DNA of 64,000 nt from Campylorhamphus procurvoides (taxonomy: Eukaryota; Chordata; Aves; Passeriformes; Dendrocolaptidae). Position numbers and translations under genes: made by a program. The notes under the pieces are model-generated. The model was not told where the DNA came from and made no database searches. It worked only from the letters and a program-made list of their open reading frames with translations. Positions 26,901 to 40,159 of the stretch are shown in pieces (position 1 is the stretch's first letter; every line of letters begins with the position of its first letter). The stretch is taken from positions 395,388-459,387 of the forward strand of contig WBMV01001030.1 of the NCBI GenBank assembly GCA_013396655.1, read 5' to 3'.

Positions 26901-29739
26901 ACTTCAAAGGAAAATAGTTTCATATTTTACTCCTGAAAGCCTTTGAGACAGAATTTTGAGGAGTTGTCATTACATTAAGACTCTTCAGAAAAAGAATTAC
27001 CAACTTCGTTGTAATAAAAAGCAATTTGTTTTGCTTATGTTATGCACACTCTTCTACTCATCTGCTCCAGTCTAATTCATAGAGGTAATCCCTAATTCGT
27101 TAGGGACCTCCATTTGGACTTGAATATTTCTACCAGTGATCTTCCCTTGTATTTACCTTTGGTGCACTCAGACACCTGTGGTCTTTAATCTTTAGTTTGA
27201 TACAGAGTGCTGAGAAATAATCTGTTGTCACTGATGGGCAGTGTTTTGTGAAACAGATATTTCAGGAACAGCAGACCTAGATGGACTAGAAGTTTTCTAT
27301 AGTCCTATAGATTTTTTTATTCCATGTTGTCTTTGATTGCTGGGGACTTGACTCAATAATTAGTACAATCTTTTGCAGACCTGTGCTTCAATATTCCTAG
27401 AAACACATGATGTTTTTAAACATCTGCTTCATGCCTGAAACAGCAAACACTTCCTGTCCCTCTCATTTTAACCTATTAGTTATGAGTTTATCAAACACAC
27501 CTGTCCCATAAGTCAAATGGCTAAATATTCAAGTTCTGCATTTCAGTAACAACATTAACCGTGAAGGTGGTGGTTAGTCTGGACAATGGCTGGCTAGTGA
27601 GAGCATTAACAAGCTGTGGCAAATCTTGTTAGCTTCTAAATACCTTGACAAAAGACACTAGACTGCTGATAATGGCTGTATTGTCAAGAATTATCGATAA
27701 AAGGATTTTTAAGGAGGAAGAAAATCACTTCTGTGAAGGAAAAGGAGATTTTTCTTCTGTAGAGCTTTTGGGTTTGTTGAAGATGATAGTCAAAACTTAG
27801 GAAGTGGGAAGCTGGCATTGACAATCATTTAGTTTTAGAGATACAGAGCAGAACAATAGGTGTGTAAATGGTATGGAAGGTGGTCTGTGCTGTGTCAGAA
27901 CTCATAGCTACACAATCCCCATCCTCTTTCTTCTTTTCTCTAAGAGAAAACTAAGTATAATAAATTCTAAAAAAGGGGATTTTCAAATATTGAACGTGTT
28001 GAATTGCTTGAAGGGTTATGTTTCTCTTCACTGTAGCTACATATAGCAAGAAGCCATGTTAGCAGAGAATATCTATGCTGACACTCAGAGAAGTCCGGTT
28101 GCTGAGGCACAGCAGTGTTTTTGCTCATTGACACCTTCAGGAAGAATAATTAACCCTGAATAAAACAGTGGTGCCTAGAATGCAGCTGAAGGGAGGAGAA
28201 TAGGCATCAGACCCAGATTTTTATCTTATTGAGGTTTTCCAATAGTTTCTAAATACTTTACTTTTCTAGACAACTGTGATCATGTGGTTGTTACACAGAA
28301 AGAAGCAAGTTGCTGTCATGAACAAACAACTGCAGAAATGATCCCTGAAAGTACCCAGACAAATCCTTTATCCTTCAAGCTGGAGGTGGTGGGAGATTTT
28401 GACAGAAACATATTGGAGAGGGAAGAGAAGAGCAAAGCTCCTCTGTTTGAAAGTTGCTTTCCATGACGCAAGGATTACAGAGAGACATTTGAAGGAAGTT
28501 GTTGGCCTCCTGCTGCTGCCAGTTCAGTAGCCCAAAACACCAAAAAACAGGGCTAGGGTTTGGGAAAAACCCCTTTTACAAGGAATCAAAGCAGTGATTC
28601 CTCTTCTCTTTGATCTCTGCAGTATTCTCATAGATTATGGGTTAGATTGCATTACAGGAAAATCAAATTACATTATGAAAATCAGATTATGTTACAGAAA
28701 TCACCTAAATCCATAGTTTGAATTTGTATTTGGGTGTAATTATTACAGATTGTCTAAAGAAGTGGAGTTTTGCAGCTGCTAATCACCACAGCAAGTTCTT
28801 GCATCTCTAATTTTATTTCTTCTTTAATAAGGCATTCTCACTGACTGGGCAGAAGTACCAGTGGGGATGCTTCTGTCAAGACATTTGTTCAGAATCTGTC
28901 AGCTGTAACAAGCGAGTCCAATGATTGAATGGGGCAGGGGAGCTGTGCTAAATGGTTAAATCTCTCTCACATCTGAATGACACTTGGCAAACACTGTCAC
29001 ATCTCTTACTGATGTGCTTAGTAACTTCCTTGAATGTTATTGGAAAAGATAAATGCTCACTGAGGAATGAAAAAAGATGTATCTCATTTAAAGCAAATCC
29101 CCCATTCTTGTTGAATGTATTCTAACAATTTTCTTCTTGCAGCCAAGAGCCTCAGGCTTGCCCCTGTCTTCTGTATTCGTAACTGTGACTGGGGTTTCTC
29201 AAGTAACATTTTGCTTAAAATGGAATCTTAGTAGTTTTCCTTGTTTTTTTCTTTTCCTGTACCATAAAGTAAACATTACAACTTCTATTTTCATAAAATG
29301 GCTTCAGTGCTTTTTCTTTTCATGAGAGTGGCTCAGAGTGTAATATTCTCTGGCAATATATATGAGCAGGGACTGACTGGACTGACTGTATCACAGAGAA
29401 ATTGGAAGTGGAATGAGAAGACTTTCTTTTCTTCCAAAAGGTTTAATTGTAGCCATGCTTTTTTGCATTTAACTTTAGTTTTGCAGCTAATGTTTTGATA
29501 TGCTGAGACACTAGGCTACATTATAAAATGGCAACTCATTCATGGGAGATCCATCTGTTCCCACCATCACATAGCTCTGTCTCCTGTGTTTGAGGCAGGC
29601 TGTGATCTCTCTCCCACTCTCAGACCTGTTGACCATGCCCATCAATACCATGATTTGTGGATTGCCTTTGATTTGTGAGCCCAGTAGGCCTAGGTAAGCT
29701 GCAAGGTCTGAAATGAGCCTCCTTTCTCATGGCTGTGGC
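20922..29739. other. Unique non-coding DNA with short simple repeats
   Basis: No named gene was found. About 22,660-23,100 is unique and contains a regular TAAT-rich texture near 22,836-22,925. A C-rich tract, CCCTACACCCCCCACCCCCCC, lies near 23,299-23,320 after a T run. A NotI octamer GCGGCCGC occurs near 24,676, unusual for AT-rich DNA but isolated. Open frames are all under 110 codons with no domains. Confidence 0.5.
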
Positions 29740-30955
29740 ATCTGTGGTCCTTGCACACCTGAAATGTTTTTACACCAGTGCATGCAGCATGAGAAACAAA
29801 GAAGAGCAGCTCAAAGCTTTGGCATAAGTGAAACCTGGTGGGATGAAACTTGTGACTGACGTGCCCTGTTGGATGGTTACAAGCTCTTCAGGAGGGATAG
29901 ATAGGGCAGAAGAGGCAGAGGGGTGGCGCTGTATGTGGTAGAAGGGTTAGAATGTATGGACCTCACAGATGACAATGGCACAGTTGAGAGACCTTGGGTA
30001 AGAATCAAGGTGCAAACAAATAATGCAGATGTCGTTGTTGAGGTCCAGTATAGGCCTCCCAGATAGGACAATGACAGCAATGAATTGTTCTTTGAGAAAC
30101 TAAGGGGCACTTACAAGTCAACAGTCCTTTTCTTTATGGGGGACTTCAGCTTGTCAGAAATTAACTGGGAGTGTCATACAGCTGGTTCAACCCAGTCCAG
30201 AAAATTCTTAAAAAACCTGTATGACAACTATATGGAACAGATCCTAAGGGAGCTGACTCAGAAAGATGCTCTCCTTGATCTTTTGCTTGTCAACAGAGTG
30301 GATCTCATGAGTGAAGTGGAGATTGGTGGCTGTCTGGGCCACAGTGACCACAGACCAATTGAGTTTAAAATCTCTGTTGACAGGAGGAAAAGTGCCAGCA
30401 AAACCTCAACTCTGGACATGAGGAGAGCAGACTTCAGGCTGCTCAGAGAATTAGTAAGTAAGATCCCCTGGGAAAATATTTTTACAGGTGCTGGGACCCA
30501 TCAGTGCTAGTCACTTTTCAAACATCACCTTCTAAGGGCACAGGAGAAGGCAATTCCCAAATGTCAGAAATCAAGAAGGCATGGCAGAAGGCCAAGTTGA
30601 CTGAGCAGTGTACAGCTACCTCATGAGAGGAAGAGGAGGGGCAAGCACTGATCTCTTCTCTGTGCTGACCAGTGACAACACCCAAGGGAATGGCCTCAAG
30701 TTGTATCAGGGAAGGTTTAGGTTGGATATTAGAAAAAGGTTCTTCACCCAGAGAGTGGTCAGGCACTGGAAGGCTCTGCAGGGAAGTGGTCACAGCACCA
30801 AGCCTGATAGAGTTTGAGAAGTGTTTGGATGATACTGTCAGGCACATGGTGTGACTCTTAGGGATCGTTCAGTGCAGGGTTAAGACCTGAACTCAAAGAA
30901 GGAACCTTGTGGCTTCCTTCCAACTCAACATATTTTATGATTCTGTGATTCTCTC
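29740..30955 (+). mobile_element. CR1 LINE, internally deleted (endonuclease part joined to 3' end)
   Basis: This non-LTR retrotransposon keeps the C-terminal part of the ORF2 endonuclease and the 3' region but has lost the reverse transcriptase. A remnant frame at 30,085-30,510 (141 codons) shows the apurinic-type endonuclease motifs GDF (residues 19-21) and GHSDH (residues 85-89) plus the LLDLLLVNR block between them. After 30,510 the frame is broken; at about 30,600 the sequence jumps to the CR1 3' region, missing what should be more than a kilobase of reverse-transcriptase sequence. The end carries ATTTTATGATTCTGTGATTCT. It is not mobile on its own. The 5' boundary is approximate; similarity becomes clear from about 29,780. 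Confidence 0.88.
30085..30510 (+). pseudogene. CR1 ORF2 endonuclease remnant
   Basis: This is the only stretch of CR1 coding sequence in the window with an uninterrupted 140-codon frame. Visible family features are GDFSLSEINWE (residues 19-29), DALLDLLLVNR (61-71) and CLGHSDHRPIEF (83-94), where the SDH triad includes the catalytic histidine expected of this nuclease fold. The methionine start is incidental; upstream homology continues in other frames through a stop and frameshifts. It is a fossil of the element at 29,740-30,955 and has no expected function. Confidence 0.85.
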
Positions 30956-31970
30956 TTTCTCCCGTCGCACACCTGACTGGCAGGAGAAAAGCATTTGCAG
31001 TTTCAGCTCCAGTCCCTCATCCAGGCTGCTTGGGGTGGTAGGGGAATGCAAGGACCACCAGAGTTTGCTGACATTGCCACACAGACAAAGGAGAGAGGTG
31101 TGGAGAGATTAGGTGAGCTGGTGCCGTGGCGAGGCTCGTGTTGTTCCGCCAGGCAGGATCACTCTGGAAACAACAGATTGCTCCAGCCACGTGTAGGTCT
31201 CAGTCTATCCCTGGAGGTTGTGTGTAACATAGAAGAATGGAAATTTTCAGTTTAAAAAGGGACTCAAATGACGTTGGTAGAAATAAATAGGATGAATGCA
31301 TGGGTGAGTCATGGTGTCAGACTATCAATAGGAACCTGTGTTCTTGCTGAGCTAATTCCTCTTTGTAATACTAGGGGTCCCAAGTCTTATCTTTATATTG
31401 ACTTATTCATTAACAGTTTGTGTGTATGAATAATTCACCATCTGCATACGATAGCTCTACTTTAAATGCATTGCAAAGCACATATGAAGCAGAGATTGAC
31501 CTCTACTGTGGTTAACATTAAGATTTATTGTTCAAGGAAGCTCCAGATACATTGACTTGAATCAAAGCCTGGAGGTTCAATCAAAGTTGATACTGTATTA
31601 ACAAAAGGCCACAAGTCCCATTTCTTGTGTACTCTGATTTGTGAAGGATCTCAGTTCTCTTTCTTTAATTTTTTTTCCACTGGGGCTGGAGTGTAACTGT
31701 GATCATAAGCTGCTTGCCCAGCTCAGACTGGCCTTCCTGTTTTATTTATCTGCCTCTGGGGTACGTTGTAGATCATTATTAATGGGATGTCTTGCTCTAG
31801 CCCGAAAATAGTATTTGTGTTTTCATCTACGTTAATAAATGGGTTTTTCTCTAGATCCATTATTTCAGTGTAATGTGGCAGAGTCTTTGCTTTGTCCCTT
31901 TAACCCAGGAGCAAGCCTACAAAGGAAAAAAAACCAAAGAAACAAAAAACAAAACAAAACAAAAAGATCC
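30956..31970. other. Unique DNA ending in an A-rich tract
   Basis: No gene is recognised. The last 50 bases (about 31,921-31,965) form an A/C-rich microsatellite-like tract of AAAC and AAAAC units directly beside the LTR. Confidence 0.5.
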
Positions 31971-31988
31971 TGTTTCAGTGCCACGTGC

Positions 31989-32269
31989 TGTAGGGAAAGA
32001 AAGAAAAATGGTCCCAGCCAATGGTAGGGTGAAGGCTAGAACTCTTTTATTCAGAGGAGCATGGGACTTATATAGGTTCAGGGAGGAGCTTGGAAAGTGG
32101 GAGGAGTTTGGGGGCGGAACGCGGCAAGAAGGGGAAGGGCTTACAGGGAAGGAGGGGAATACAGATGGGGCGTGGCCAGCCTCACATGATGACACTGGGA
32201 TTGCATCACCAGCCAGCCAATGGGAAACCGGTAACCGGGTAACCACCACCAATCAAAATACAGCATACA
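31989..32269 (-). mobile_element. Short solo LTR, ERVK-like
   Basis: Read on the minus strand, the segment runs TGTATGCTG ... CCCTACA, with matching TGTA/TACA termini. In order it has CCAAT-like elements (CCCATTGGCTGG near 32,215), a GC-rich promoter region, a TATATAAG box near 32,070, and an AATAAAAG polyadenylation signal about 20 bases further at about 32,050. The short TATA-to-polyA distance is typical of compact beta/alpha-retroviral LTRs, called ERVK in birds. No internal genes are adjacent, and I found no target-site duplication, so the ends are uncertain by several bases. Confidence 0.65.
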
Positions 32270-33946
32270 AATACAAGGGGAATAGCTATCTATCTAATAC
32301 AATAAATCAGTAACTATACTACAAAACATCTTTTAAAACATGAATTTGTGAATTCTGAGGTAGTTGTCCATTTCTGCCTGGTTGTTTTCGCAGCCTTTGA
32401 GACAAGTGTTCTCTGACATTTCAGTGTGCTGAAATGGAATGGTGGAATGGGACTGCTAACAGAAAGGCAGGAGCAGGGGCAAAACACCTCTGCTTTTGTC
32501 CTGGAGATTGGGAAGTATATGAGAGAAGATTTCACAGACACACTGGAAGTGTATGACCTTCTCTCTAGTTGCTGCATTTGGTAATGTTCCCATTTTTCTC
32601 ATGATTATTAGTGTGACCTTCTTATCCATTTCTTTTTCCTTTTCAAAAAATGCTTCGGTATCTTTGCACCATCACTGTGTGCTGAACATTACATTGCTAA
32701 GCAACAATCAGCAGTGCACAGCCTGAACACCACACATGAACTTTTACTTTCATCTCCAAAGCAGAGAAACTTTCACTCTGTATCACTATTCTTTGAAGGA
32801 TGTGCTCCTGAAGTGGGGGAGTGTGGGGAGCCAACACTCAACAGTTGTGCATGGGTGCACTCCAGCTCCACAATGGTGCTTTCATGAGGAAGTCTTCTTT
32901 AATTAGACATACACACACATGCTCCCACCCGTGCTTCTGTGTGGGAGGGACATTAAGGACTAAAGTCACATCAGAAGAACTGAGATAATCTTGATTTGAT
33001 GATGGGAAGTGCCATGGAAAGAATAATTATGAAAACCAAGGAAGAGGGGAAAGTAAAGACAGTTCTACTTTCAATCCAAAGCCCTCCTAAATGTACCAAC
33101 TTGGAGTTTGCTTAAGACCTTACTGTACTTCCAGCAGCACAGAGCTAAAACAGGAAAGGGAAACCAAGGCATGTTCAAGAGGAAATGGCCTGAGCAGGAT
33201 CTTTAAATTCTGGCTGGTAGCAGGGAGGTTACTATGAAAGTACAGTTGCTAAGGAAAACAGATGGTTTTTTAGTGCATAAGTATGAATCTCATCAGAGAA
33301 AATTCAGTCCCAGTAACAAAACATGCAAAGGCTGGGGGAAGGAGTAGCATTTTCATGTCAAATAGTTGTTCTCCTTGAAGAATCTACTGAAAAAGACCCC
33401 AAGTCACTCAACGTCTTGAGCCTTCCCAGCTTTAGTTCTGGAGTATTTCCTCTCATTTAGATTCTTTGTCTCTAAATTTATCACACCACAGAGATGTCAC
33501 AGAGAAGACAATCAAACTGACTCTATAAAGAGATTGTCATAACCTCAGACTCTGACACTTTATTTTGGTCAGAGGTTCTGACAAAAATTGGAAGGGAGTG
33601 CTGCATTACAGGCAATGAGGGCAGACCAAAGTAAAGCAAACATGATACAAATGTCTTTTTGACCACAATGATGGGAGGTTTCTTACACTGCCATGTGTAT
33701 GATGTGCAGTGATATGGTGTTAAAAATATTGTCCAGGTAGCCAGAAATTGATACCAGCTAAGAGAAATGGGGAGTTGCTGTAAGCCATAGTTAGTTATCT
33801 ACATGAGGTCACTCCCCATTACACTTAGCCAGAGTGCTTAACCTATCAATAAATCTTACTCAAAGTTCAAATGCCGGTCTCTCAACGTATGCTTATGAGT
33901 CTCTGTGGGAACTGGTGTCAGATCCTTTGGGACTATCAGGAAAAAA
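32270..33946. other. Unique non-coding DNA
   Basis: I see no gene, LTR or LINE. Open frames are under 90 codons and without domains. Confidence 0.5.
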
Positions 33947-35300
33947 TCACCTTCTTGCCCAATATAAAGCAAGCGGGAGAAATTCCAGTATCTGCAGGAT
34001 AGGTTCCTCATAATGAAGACTGTGTGATATATTGCATGCTGTAATCAATGGCTCCAAGCAAAGTATACTCAGGCTGCTTTTAAGTATCTGCTTTAATTGC
34101 TTCATCTTGCACTCAGCTTGTGGCATATATGGCATCCTCCTGATTGTAAAGAACTAGGAGTAGATAACTGCAAACCGCAGGCCATTATCTATAGGTTTTC
34201 TTCACAATGAGGGCAGATGGGGGATTTTTGAATCCATTCCTTTTCTTCTGGCCATGACAGGTCCTCTGGGAGCAGGTGTTCGCACTGCCTCAGCTAGGAT
34301 TTAAAGGCATGCTATAGTTCTTGCTTACTACCTAAGTAAAGTATTCTAAAGATCTGCCCTTCAGAAGGTAAAGGTCTTTAACACAGGTCAAACTGGTGGA
34401 TGGTCTCATTAATAGAAGAGGCTGAATTATAACTGTTCTGCCGTTTTCTTGAAAAAGTGAATGCTTTAGTGTTTGGCTTATTCTTTAAAATATGGATTCC
34501 ATACTGGATGTGCCAGTACTTTAGGCCCATTCATATCCCAGAAAGTACGGCTTCTGAGAGGCACGATGCTGGCTCTAGAAAAGGCCATTAGTAGTGCAAC
34601 AGTATTGTTTCTATTCCCAGTAACAATTTGGGTTAACGCTTTATGAGAAACCGGGAAGGTAAATGGCAAAATCCTGTTTCGTTCCTTCAAACAGGCAGCT
34701 GCCACAGCAGTTTCAAAATCACTACCACAGTCATGTCTGGCCAAAGAACACTGTGAGGTACTTCTCTGTTCAGTTTTTAGATTGTAATGATACTGAAGTC
34801 AAGGCACAGGCATAATCTGTTACCTCTTACCTTTGGTGCAAGTAGCACAGACACATAATCATTCTTTCATAATGAACAACTAGTTGTGCTTTGTGAGTCC
34901 CGCTTCAAACAGGCTTTGGCACAGCATGCACTGGACACCATCTAACACACAGAGCTCCAGCTCTGGGGAGAACCCAGCACAGGGTCATGCTGGACTGAGC
35001 CTGAGGCCATGGTGACTAATTCAGGGTATGTTGATTTTAAAAGAAGCAGCTCAGGACATAAATATTCATTTGGCCATGGCTGTGTAGGTTTGCCATGGCA
35101 TTGCAGAATCTCAGTTTAGCATGCAACTGATGGGGAGGAAGCTTGGGACATGTGAAGGCAACACAAAGTTTGTCTATCAGGATGCGTCTAGCAGGTGCAT
35201 TAACCTTTGCCAATCCCTTCACAGAAATTTCGAGCCATAACCTCCTGCTCTAAATGCGCATCTGTGCTTTGTGATTCTGTATAAGAGAACCCCTAAAGGC
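33947..35300 (-). pseudogene. Unidentified decayed protein-like sequence
   Basis: Several minus-strand frames read like protein rather than random AT-rich translation. The clearest is 34,478-34,744 (88 codons) with GSDFETAVAAACLKERNRI, VSHKALTQIVTGNRNNTVAL and a PKVLAHPVW end. Upstream, around 35,037-35,260, another frame reads VKGLAKVNAPARRILIDKL and CPKLPPHQLHAKL, linked by a frameshift to a preceding AFRAGGYGSKFL. Downstream near 34,140-34,330 a third frame reads LPEDLSWPEEKEWIQKSPIC then PHCEENL, followed by a CHIC pair. Stops and frameshifts separate them. It could be a processed pseudogene, an endogenous retroviral or other viral relic, or a DNA transposon relic. I cannot name a family, and chance remains possible. 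Confidence 0.3.
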
Positions 35301-36320
35301 AGAGGACATAACAATGCCCCAGCTGTTCATGGGTGAAACCCACAGACAACAAAAACACATGTACTACCTCCAGAACTGCTGGCAAACTAAAAGCTTTAAA
35401 AAACAGTATTACAGGCTGTTTTTTCCTATGCTCTGGAAAAATTGAGGTTGGAAAATCTTTGAACTAAAATTGTCTGATAGCATTCTCTGTCAAGCCTTTC
35501 TCTACACATCATCTTTTGCAATTCTTTGCTGAGACTTCTGAAACAAGCAAGCTATTAGAGCCTTAACTTCTTTGTTTATAATAGAAATGCTCTCTGATGC
35601 TTGACGATAGAGGTGCCCTAGCACTGCTGTAGTAAATGCCAGGCATATCTAACACATATGTGATCCAGGAATGCTCTGGCTTCTTGCCAAAACAGTACTG
35701 CATTCCTGGAATCTAATACTGCTGTGGCAAAAACAGTTGGGGAACTAGATGTATTGCGAGCAGTCTTTCTCTTTAGGGGGTATGTGCATATCTGAAATGC
35801 TCCTTGTCTCTACATTTTAATTGTTCCAAAGAACTGAGAGTTATATGTTTACTTAGCTCTTTTTACAAATTATTATTATTTGTCTTTTTAAACCTTTTTT
35901 GTACTCTTCAGTTCTCCCCTAGAAATTAGCAGAAAATCTTGCTAAAGACGTGGCAAAGAGCATCTATGAGCTCCTGTATCCAGTGAAACTGGTGGGAATT
36001 TTGCCATTGTTTTTCATGGAGACAGATTTCTCTGTGGGATTTTTCTGCCCTGTTTGATAAGCTTTTAAAATCATTTTAGCTTAATACTTCTTTCTGGCTA
36101 TGGGAAATGGTGTATCTCTTAGGGTGAGCTGATCTAAAAGGCTAGTATCTCACCATCCCCATTTTCTGGTTGCAGGCTACACTCTCCTACTGATTCCTAT
36201 TAAAACAGATCAGAAAAAATACAATCTCCCCTGCACTCCAGGTTTATGTCAGTTTAGTGAGCTGAATGGGCTTATAGGGGCATCAAGAAGAGGCAGGACT
36301 GCAAAATCAGGAGGTGAAGG
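35301..36320. other. Unique non-coding DNA
   Basis: No recognisable gene or element. No primer-binding site follows the LTR end at 36,321 on the minus strand, so this is not the start of a retroviral internal region. Confidence 0.5.
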
Positions 36321-36898
36321 TGTGGTGGGTTGACCTTGACAGGAAGCCAGGTGCCCACCCAGCTGCTCTATCACTGCCCTTCCCAGCTGAACTGAGGAGA
36401 GAGAATGAGATGGAAGACGATTCGTGGGTTGGGATAAGGCACTTTACTAAGGCAAACGCAAAGCAAAAGTTTGCGCACGCAAAAAGCAAAGCAGAAAATA
36501 ACAAGGTTTATTCTCTACTTCCCATCAGCAGTGATGTCTGGCCATGTCCTGAGAAGCAGGGCTTCAACATGCACAATGGTTTCTTTGCAGACAGCCATTG
36601 GAAACAACAAATGCCCCCCTTACTGCTCCTTTCCTTAGCTTGTGTATCTGAGCTGACATCACATGGTATCAAATACCTCTTTGGTTACTTTAGGTCAGCT
36701 GGCCTAATTGTGTCCCCCTCCCAGAAACTTGTCCTCATCTAGGGAAGGAATGTTCCAGCACTGATGCTGTGCCATCACTGCTCAGCAACAGCCAGAACAC
36801 TGGTGTGTTATTAACATCCTTCCAGCTACCAACGCAAAGCACAGCACTGTGAGGGCTGCTATGGGGTAATGAACTCCAGCTCAGTCAGACCCAATACA
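36321..36898 (-). mobile_element. Solo LTR, ERVL-type
   Basis: On the minus strand it starts TGTATTGGGTCTGACTGAGC and ends ...GGTCAACCCACCACA, a start and end I associate with a common bird ERVL LTR. Between them are AGCAGCCCTCACAGTGCTGTG near 36,855, ATTAACACACCAGTGTTCTGG-like sequence near 36,800, and an AATAAACC polyadenylation-type signal near 36,508. At 578 bp it is about half the length of the plus-strand relative at 19,826-20,921, with which it shares the CCAGGTGCC/CAACCC end. Flanks GAAGG and AATTC show no target duplication. No internal region is attached. Confidence 0.78.
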
Positions 36899-39800
36899 AA
36901 TTCTCTCTCTGAGAGGCACCTAGCCATTATGACAGCTCCACTGACACATGAAGCAGCAGTACTTCTTACCAGTAAAAGCATTTTTACCTCCCTTAACTCA
37001 TTCATTTGTGTAAGGAGTATCTAGAATATTGTGTAAGGAATACCTTAGCTGTGTGTCCTTTTTGAACTGGGTGCTTGAGCCCTGAGCTTAGTGCTCTGGG
37101 TGCTCTATTCCTCTCAGATCTCTTGTGACCCCCAGAAATCCCATGTGGTGGGCGACCCCAGAGCTGGTGTCAGTGCTGCTCCTTGTCCGTACTCAAAGTC
37201 CTCATCCTTTGATGTATGTGACAAAGCTGTACACTGCCAGAAATGTATGGTCTTTGTAAGCTAGATATCTGTCTAAAAGCTGGGAAGTGACCTGTGGATT
37301 TGGTACCATCAAGATACATCTGGGACTTCAAGAAGAACTAGACCCTGAATCTGTGTGAATTTCACCTCTTTTAAGGTTTATATCTACCTTACATTCTTTC
37401 CCCTGCTTTGTATATGGGCTGTATCTGAGAATTTGTGGCTCTAAGGGAGAAGTCTGGACTGATTCTCAAGGGTTTATTTAATTTTAGAAATCCCTCCCTG
37501 CTTTTGTGAGTATTTTACAAATGGTAAACACATTTCCAACCTAACTGGGATTTTTCTGATATGCTGGTATTTCCAGTCCTTTCCACTGAAACAAAGAAGG
37601 GTTGCTGGTTGTTGCCACTATATAAAGAACTGTAGTTTCTTTAGCCAAACTGTAGTTTTGAGCTACGAAAGTACAATGGAAATACTGATAAATCAACACA
37701 TATAAATATACCTACCCCCCTAGAATATGTAACTGTCATAATGATCTCAGCCTTGAACCTCTCCTGAAGTTTAATGGCCAGTTGGAGTCAATGGCCTAAA
37801 GTTCCACCTCAGGCTATTAACACTCTCAGCAGTCATTAATTCTTACAAAATGCTCAGGGTCTTTATTGCTGTTGCTTAACTGATGCTCAAACCTGCTGTG
37901 GATGTAAGAAATAGGCCCACTGCACATTATTTCAGATGTCTTACTGTTAAGAAAGTTTTGAGTACCTGGTAGTAATCACTGGCACATCTACAGTTAATGA
38001 AGTAACCTCAACTGGCCATCAACATAATAATCTAAAATTGTCGTTGCTTGTATAGATGTGTACTTTGTTTAAAAACAGAAGAAAGAAGAATGTACAGGCT
38101 GCTTGCCCTGAAGAACTTATACCCCAAAGTCTGTGTAAACACATGCTTGTCTTTATTCAGAATAGTTTCGAGGGATAAAAGGCATGTGCTTGTTGTTATA
38201 TAGATGCTTCTAAATATAAGTAATGTTGCTTACATTTTATTTTTCACCATAACACCTTATGTTTCATGGTTTTTCTGAGCTGACATGCAGGACTGAGCTG
38301 CTCAAGCTTCTTGTCACAGCATATCCTCTTCCAGTAAGATGTTGTAGTATTATTTCACAGGTTGTTTAAGCAATCAGTTTTTGAAGAGACAATGTTGTTC
38401 TATGAATTGGTATTATTAGTTAGGAAGAAACATAGGACTGGGACTGATTTTGTAGGGCACTGAATTAAGTTTCTGTTCTCTTGAACAATGCTGTTAGATC
38501 ACTGTTAATCAACTGACCAATTTCAGCTTGAAGAGACTTAGAAATTTTCACCTGAACAGCTTTCTCAGCAGCTGTTTCAGAACCTCAGTGCCACGGCAAT
38601 TGTAATGCCCAGTATAAATCTATTCATGGCCACTTTGAGTCCATTTTTACTTCTGTCAGCATTGGCTTGTAGGCTAAGTAACTCTCCCTTTCCCTAGTGC
38701 TTACATATTGGATGTGCACATTACATGATATCCTCTCTCAGCATTTATTTTCCCAGGCTTACCACGCACGCTCTCAGCTCTGTGTTCCCGTGATTATGAT
38801 CTGCACTTTCTCCTGGTTGAGATCCCCAAGAGGGCACCCAACAGTCTGGGGAGATCTCCTCAATCCTCTGAGTAATGAAACTCATGCTGCTTTGTCTCTA
38901 CTGATAAGTTCACCTGGTCTATCTAGAATTGCATTTCCTTTCCCACAGCACCAGCTCTTACTCATTCTCTGATAAATTTGGACTTTCTCCTGAGTTGTTT
39001 CCAATTTGTAAGTTCATGTTATTAGTGTATTGTTAGCCATTATATACATCAGTTATATGTTTTATCTTGAACTTAATGTTATGAGACATCCCATCTTCAT
39101 TATCCCTCAAGGTCATTTAATTCTTACACCAAAACTGTACACTGCTTAGTAAAGGTGGGATAGGAGCTGTTGGTCACACCCGTGATAGAACGTGAAGAGC
39201 TAGAGGAATGTTGAAACTGGCACCTGTTTAGGCGAGGGCCTTGCTCTCATTGGTATCCTTTGTGCCCCTCTGCTTTTCATAGGGTCTTTTATATGACAAT
39301 CTTCTTCCACAAGATTGTATTCAGTGCTTGGTTATGCATCATGTTTAGGTGTATATCTGTGTTCCTTTGTTCTGTCCATTTTGTCCTGGAAGTTCTTTGG
39401 ACATACAGTGGGTAGCCATTCCAGGTTGTTTTGCTGTAGTAACTGCTCATCCTCTTTAATGACCTTTCTATAGTAAGCCATGTTTCTTCTCTATTTTTTA
39501 TTTTACAGATGTCATTAATAGTGTCATCAAGAATGGCACATATTTTAGACCCAGATCATTTGATTCTGGTTCTAAATCTACTACAGAGTCTTCCCTGTGA
39601 CTCAGGCAAGCCACTTAAACACTAAATATAAGAGGATGGTACTATTTCTACACCTTCAAGGACCATTTAGACACCAAGATCTATTAACATTTTTAACATT
39701 TCAGACACCAGGTGACCTGAAGATGTGCTTTCATGCTGGAAAGCTTGATTAACTTTCCCAGCTGAACCAGCTGGCACAATAAAAATAGTATCTCAACCTG

Positions 39801-40159
39801 CAAACTTGTCCTGCATATGTTCTTAGACCACTCCAGCTACAGCAAAGCACCTTTATCTATAGTGTAACTGAAACAGGGTATTTTTAATGGAAAATATAGA
39901 GGCATACACTGAGAAGCAAGGAGCATCCAGAAAAAGCATTCTGTTTTTGCTTGGGACAATGATAGATAGATAGAGCTTTAAATTATATAAGACTGCATGG
40001 GAAGAAGAGAAATTGGAGCAACAACTATACTACCATCACCTTATTTTAACACAAAGAAAGTAAAATCAAGTACAGATGTACCAAAGACAATGAAATATCA
40101 GATAGGAGGAAACACAAGGGAAAAAACACCCCAACCCTCAATGGATAGACAATAAATCA
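36899..40159. other. Unique non-coding DNA
   Basis: I see no gene or clear transposable element. A GATA microsatellite of about three units lies near 39,961-39,974. Confidence 0.5.

Noticed and set aside
31839..32313. Frames of 62, 146 and 111 codons across 31.8-32.3 kb
   Set aside because: They span the A-rich tract and the ERVK-like LTR, which has clear promoter and polyadenylation motifs on the minus strand and is non-coding.
36314..36742. 142-codon plus-strand frame
   Set aside because: It lies almost wholly inside a minus-strand solo LTR and has no protein features.
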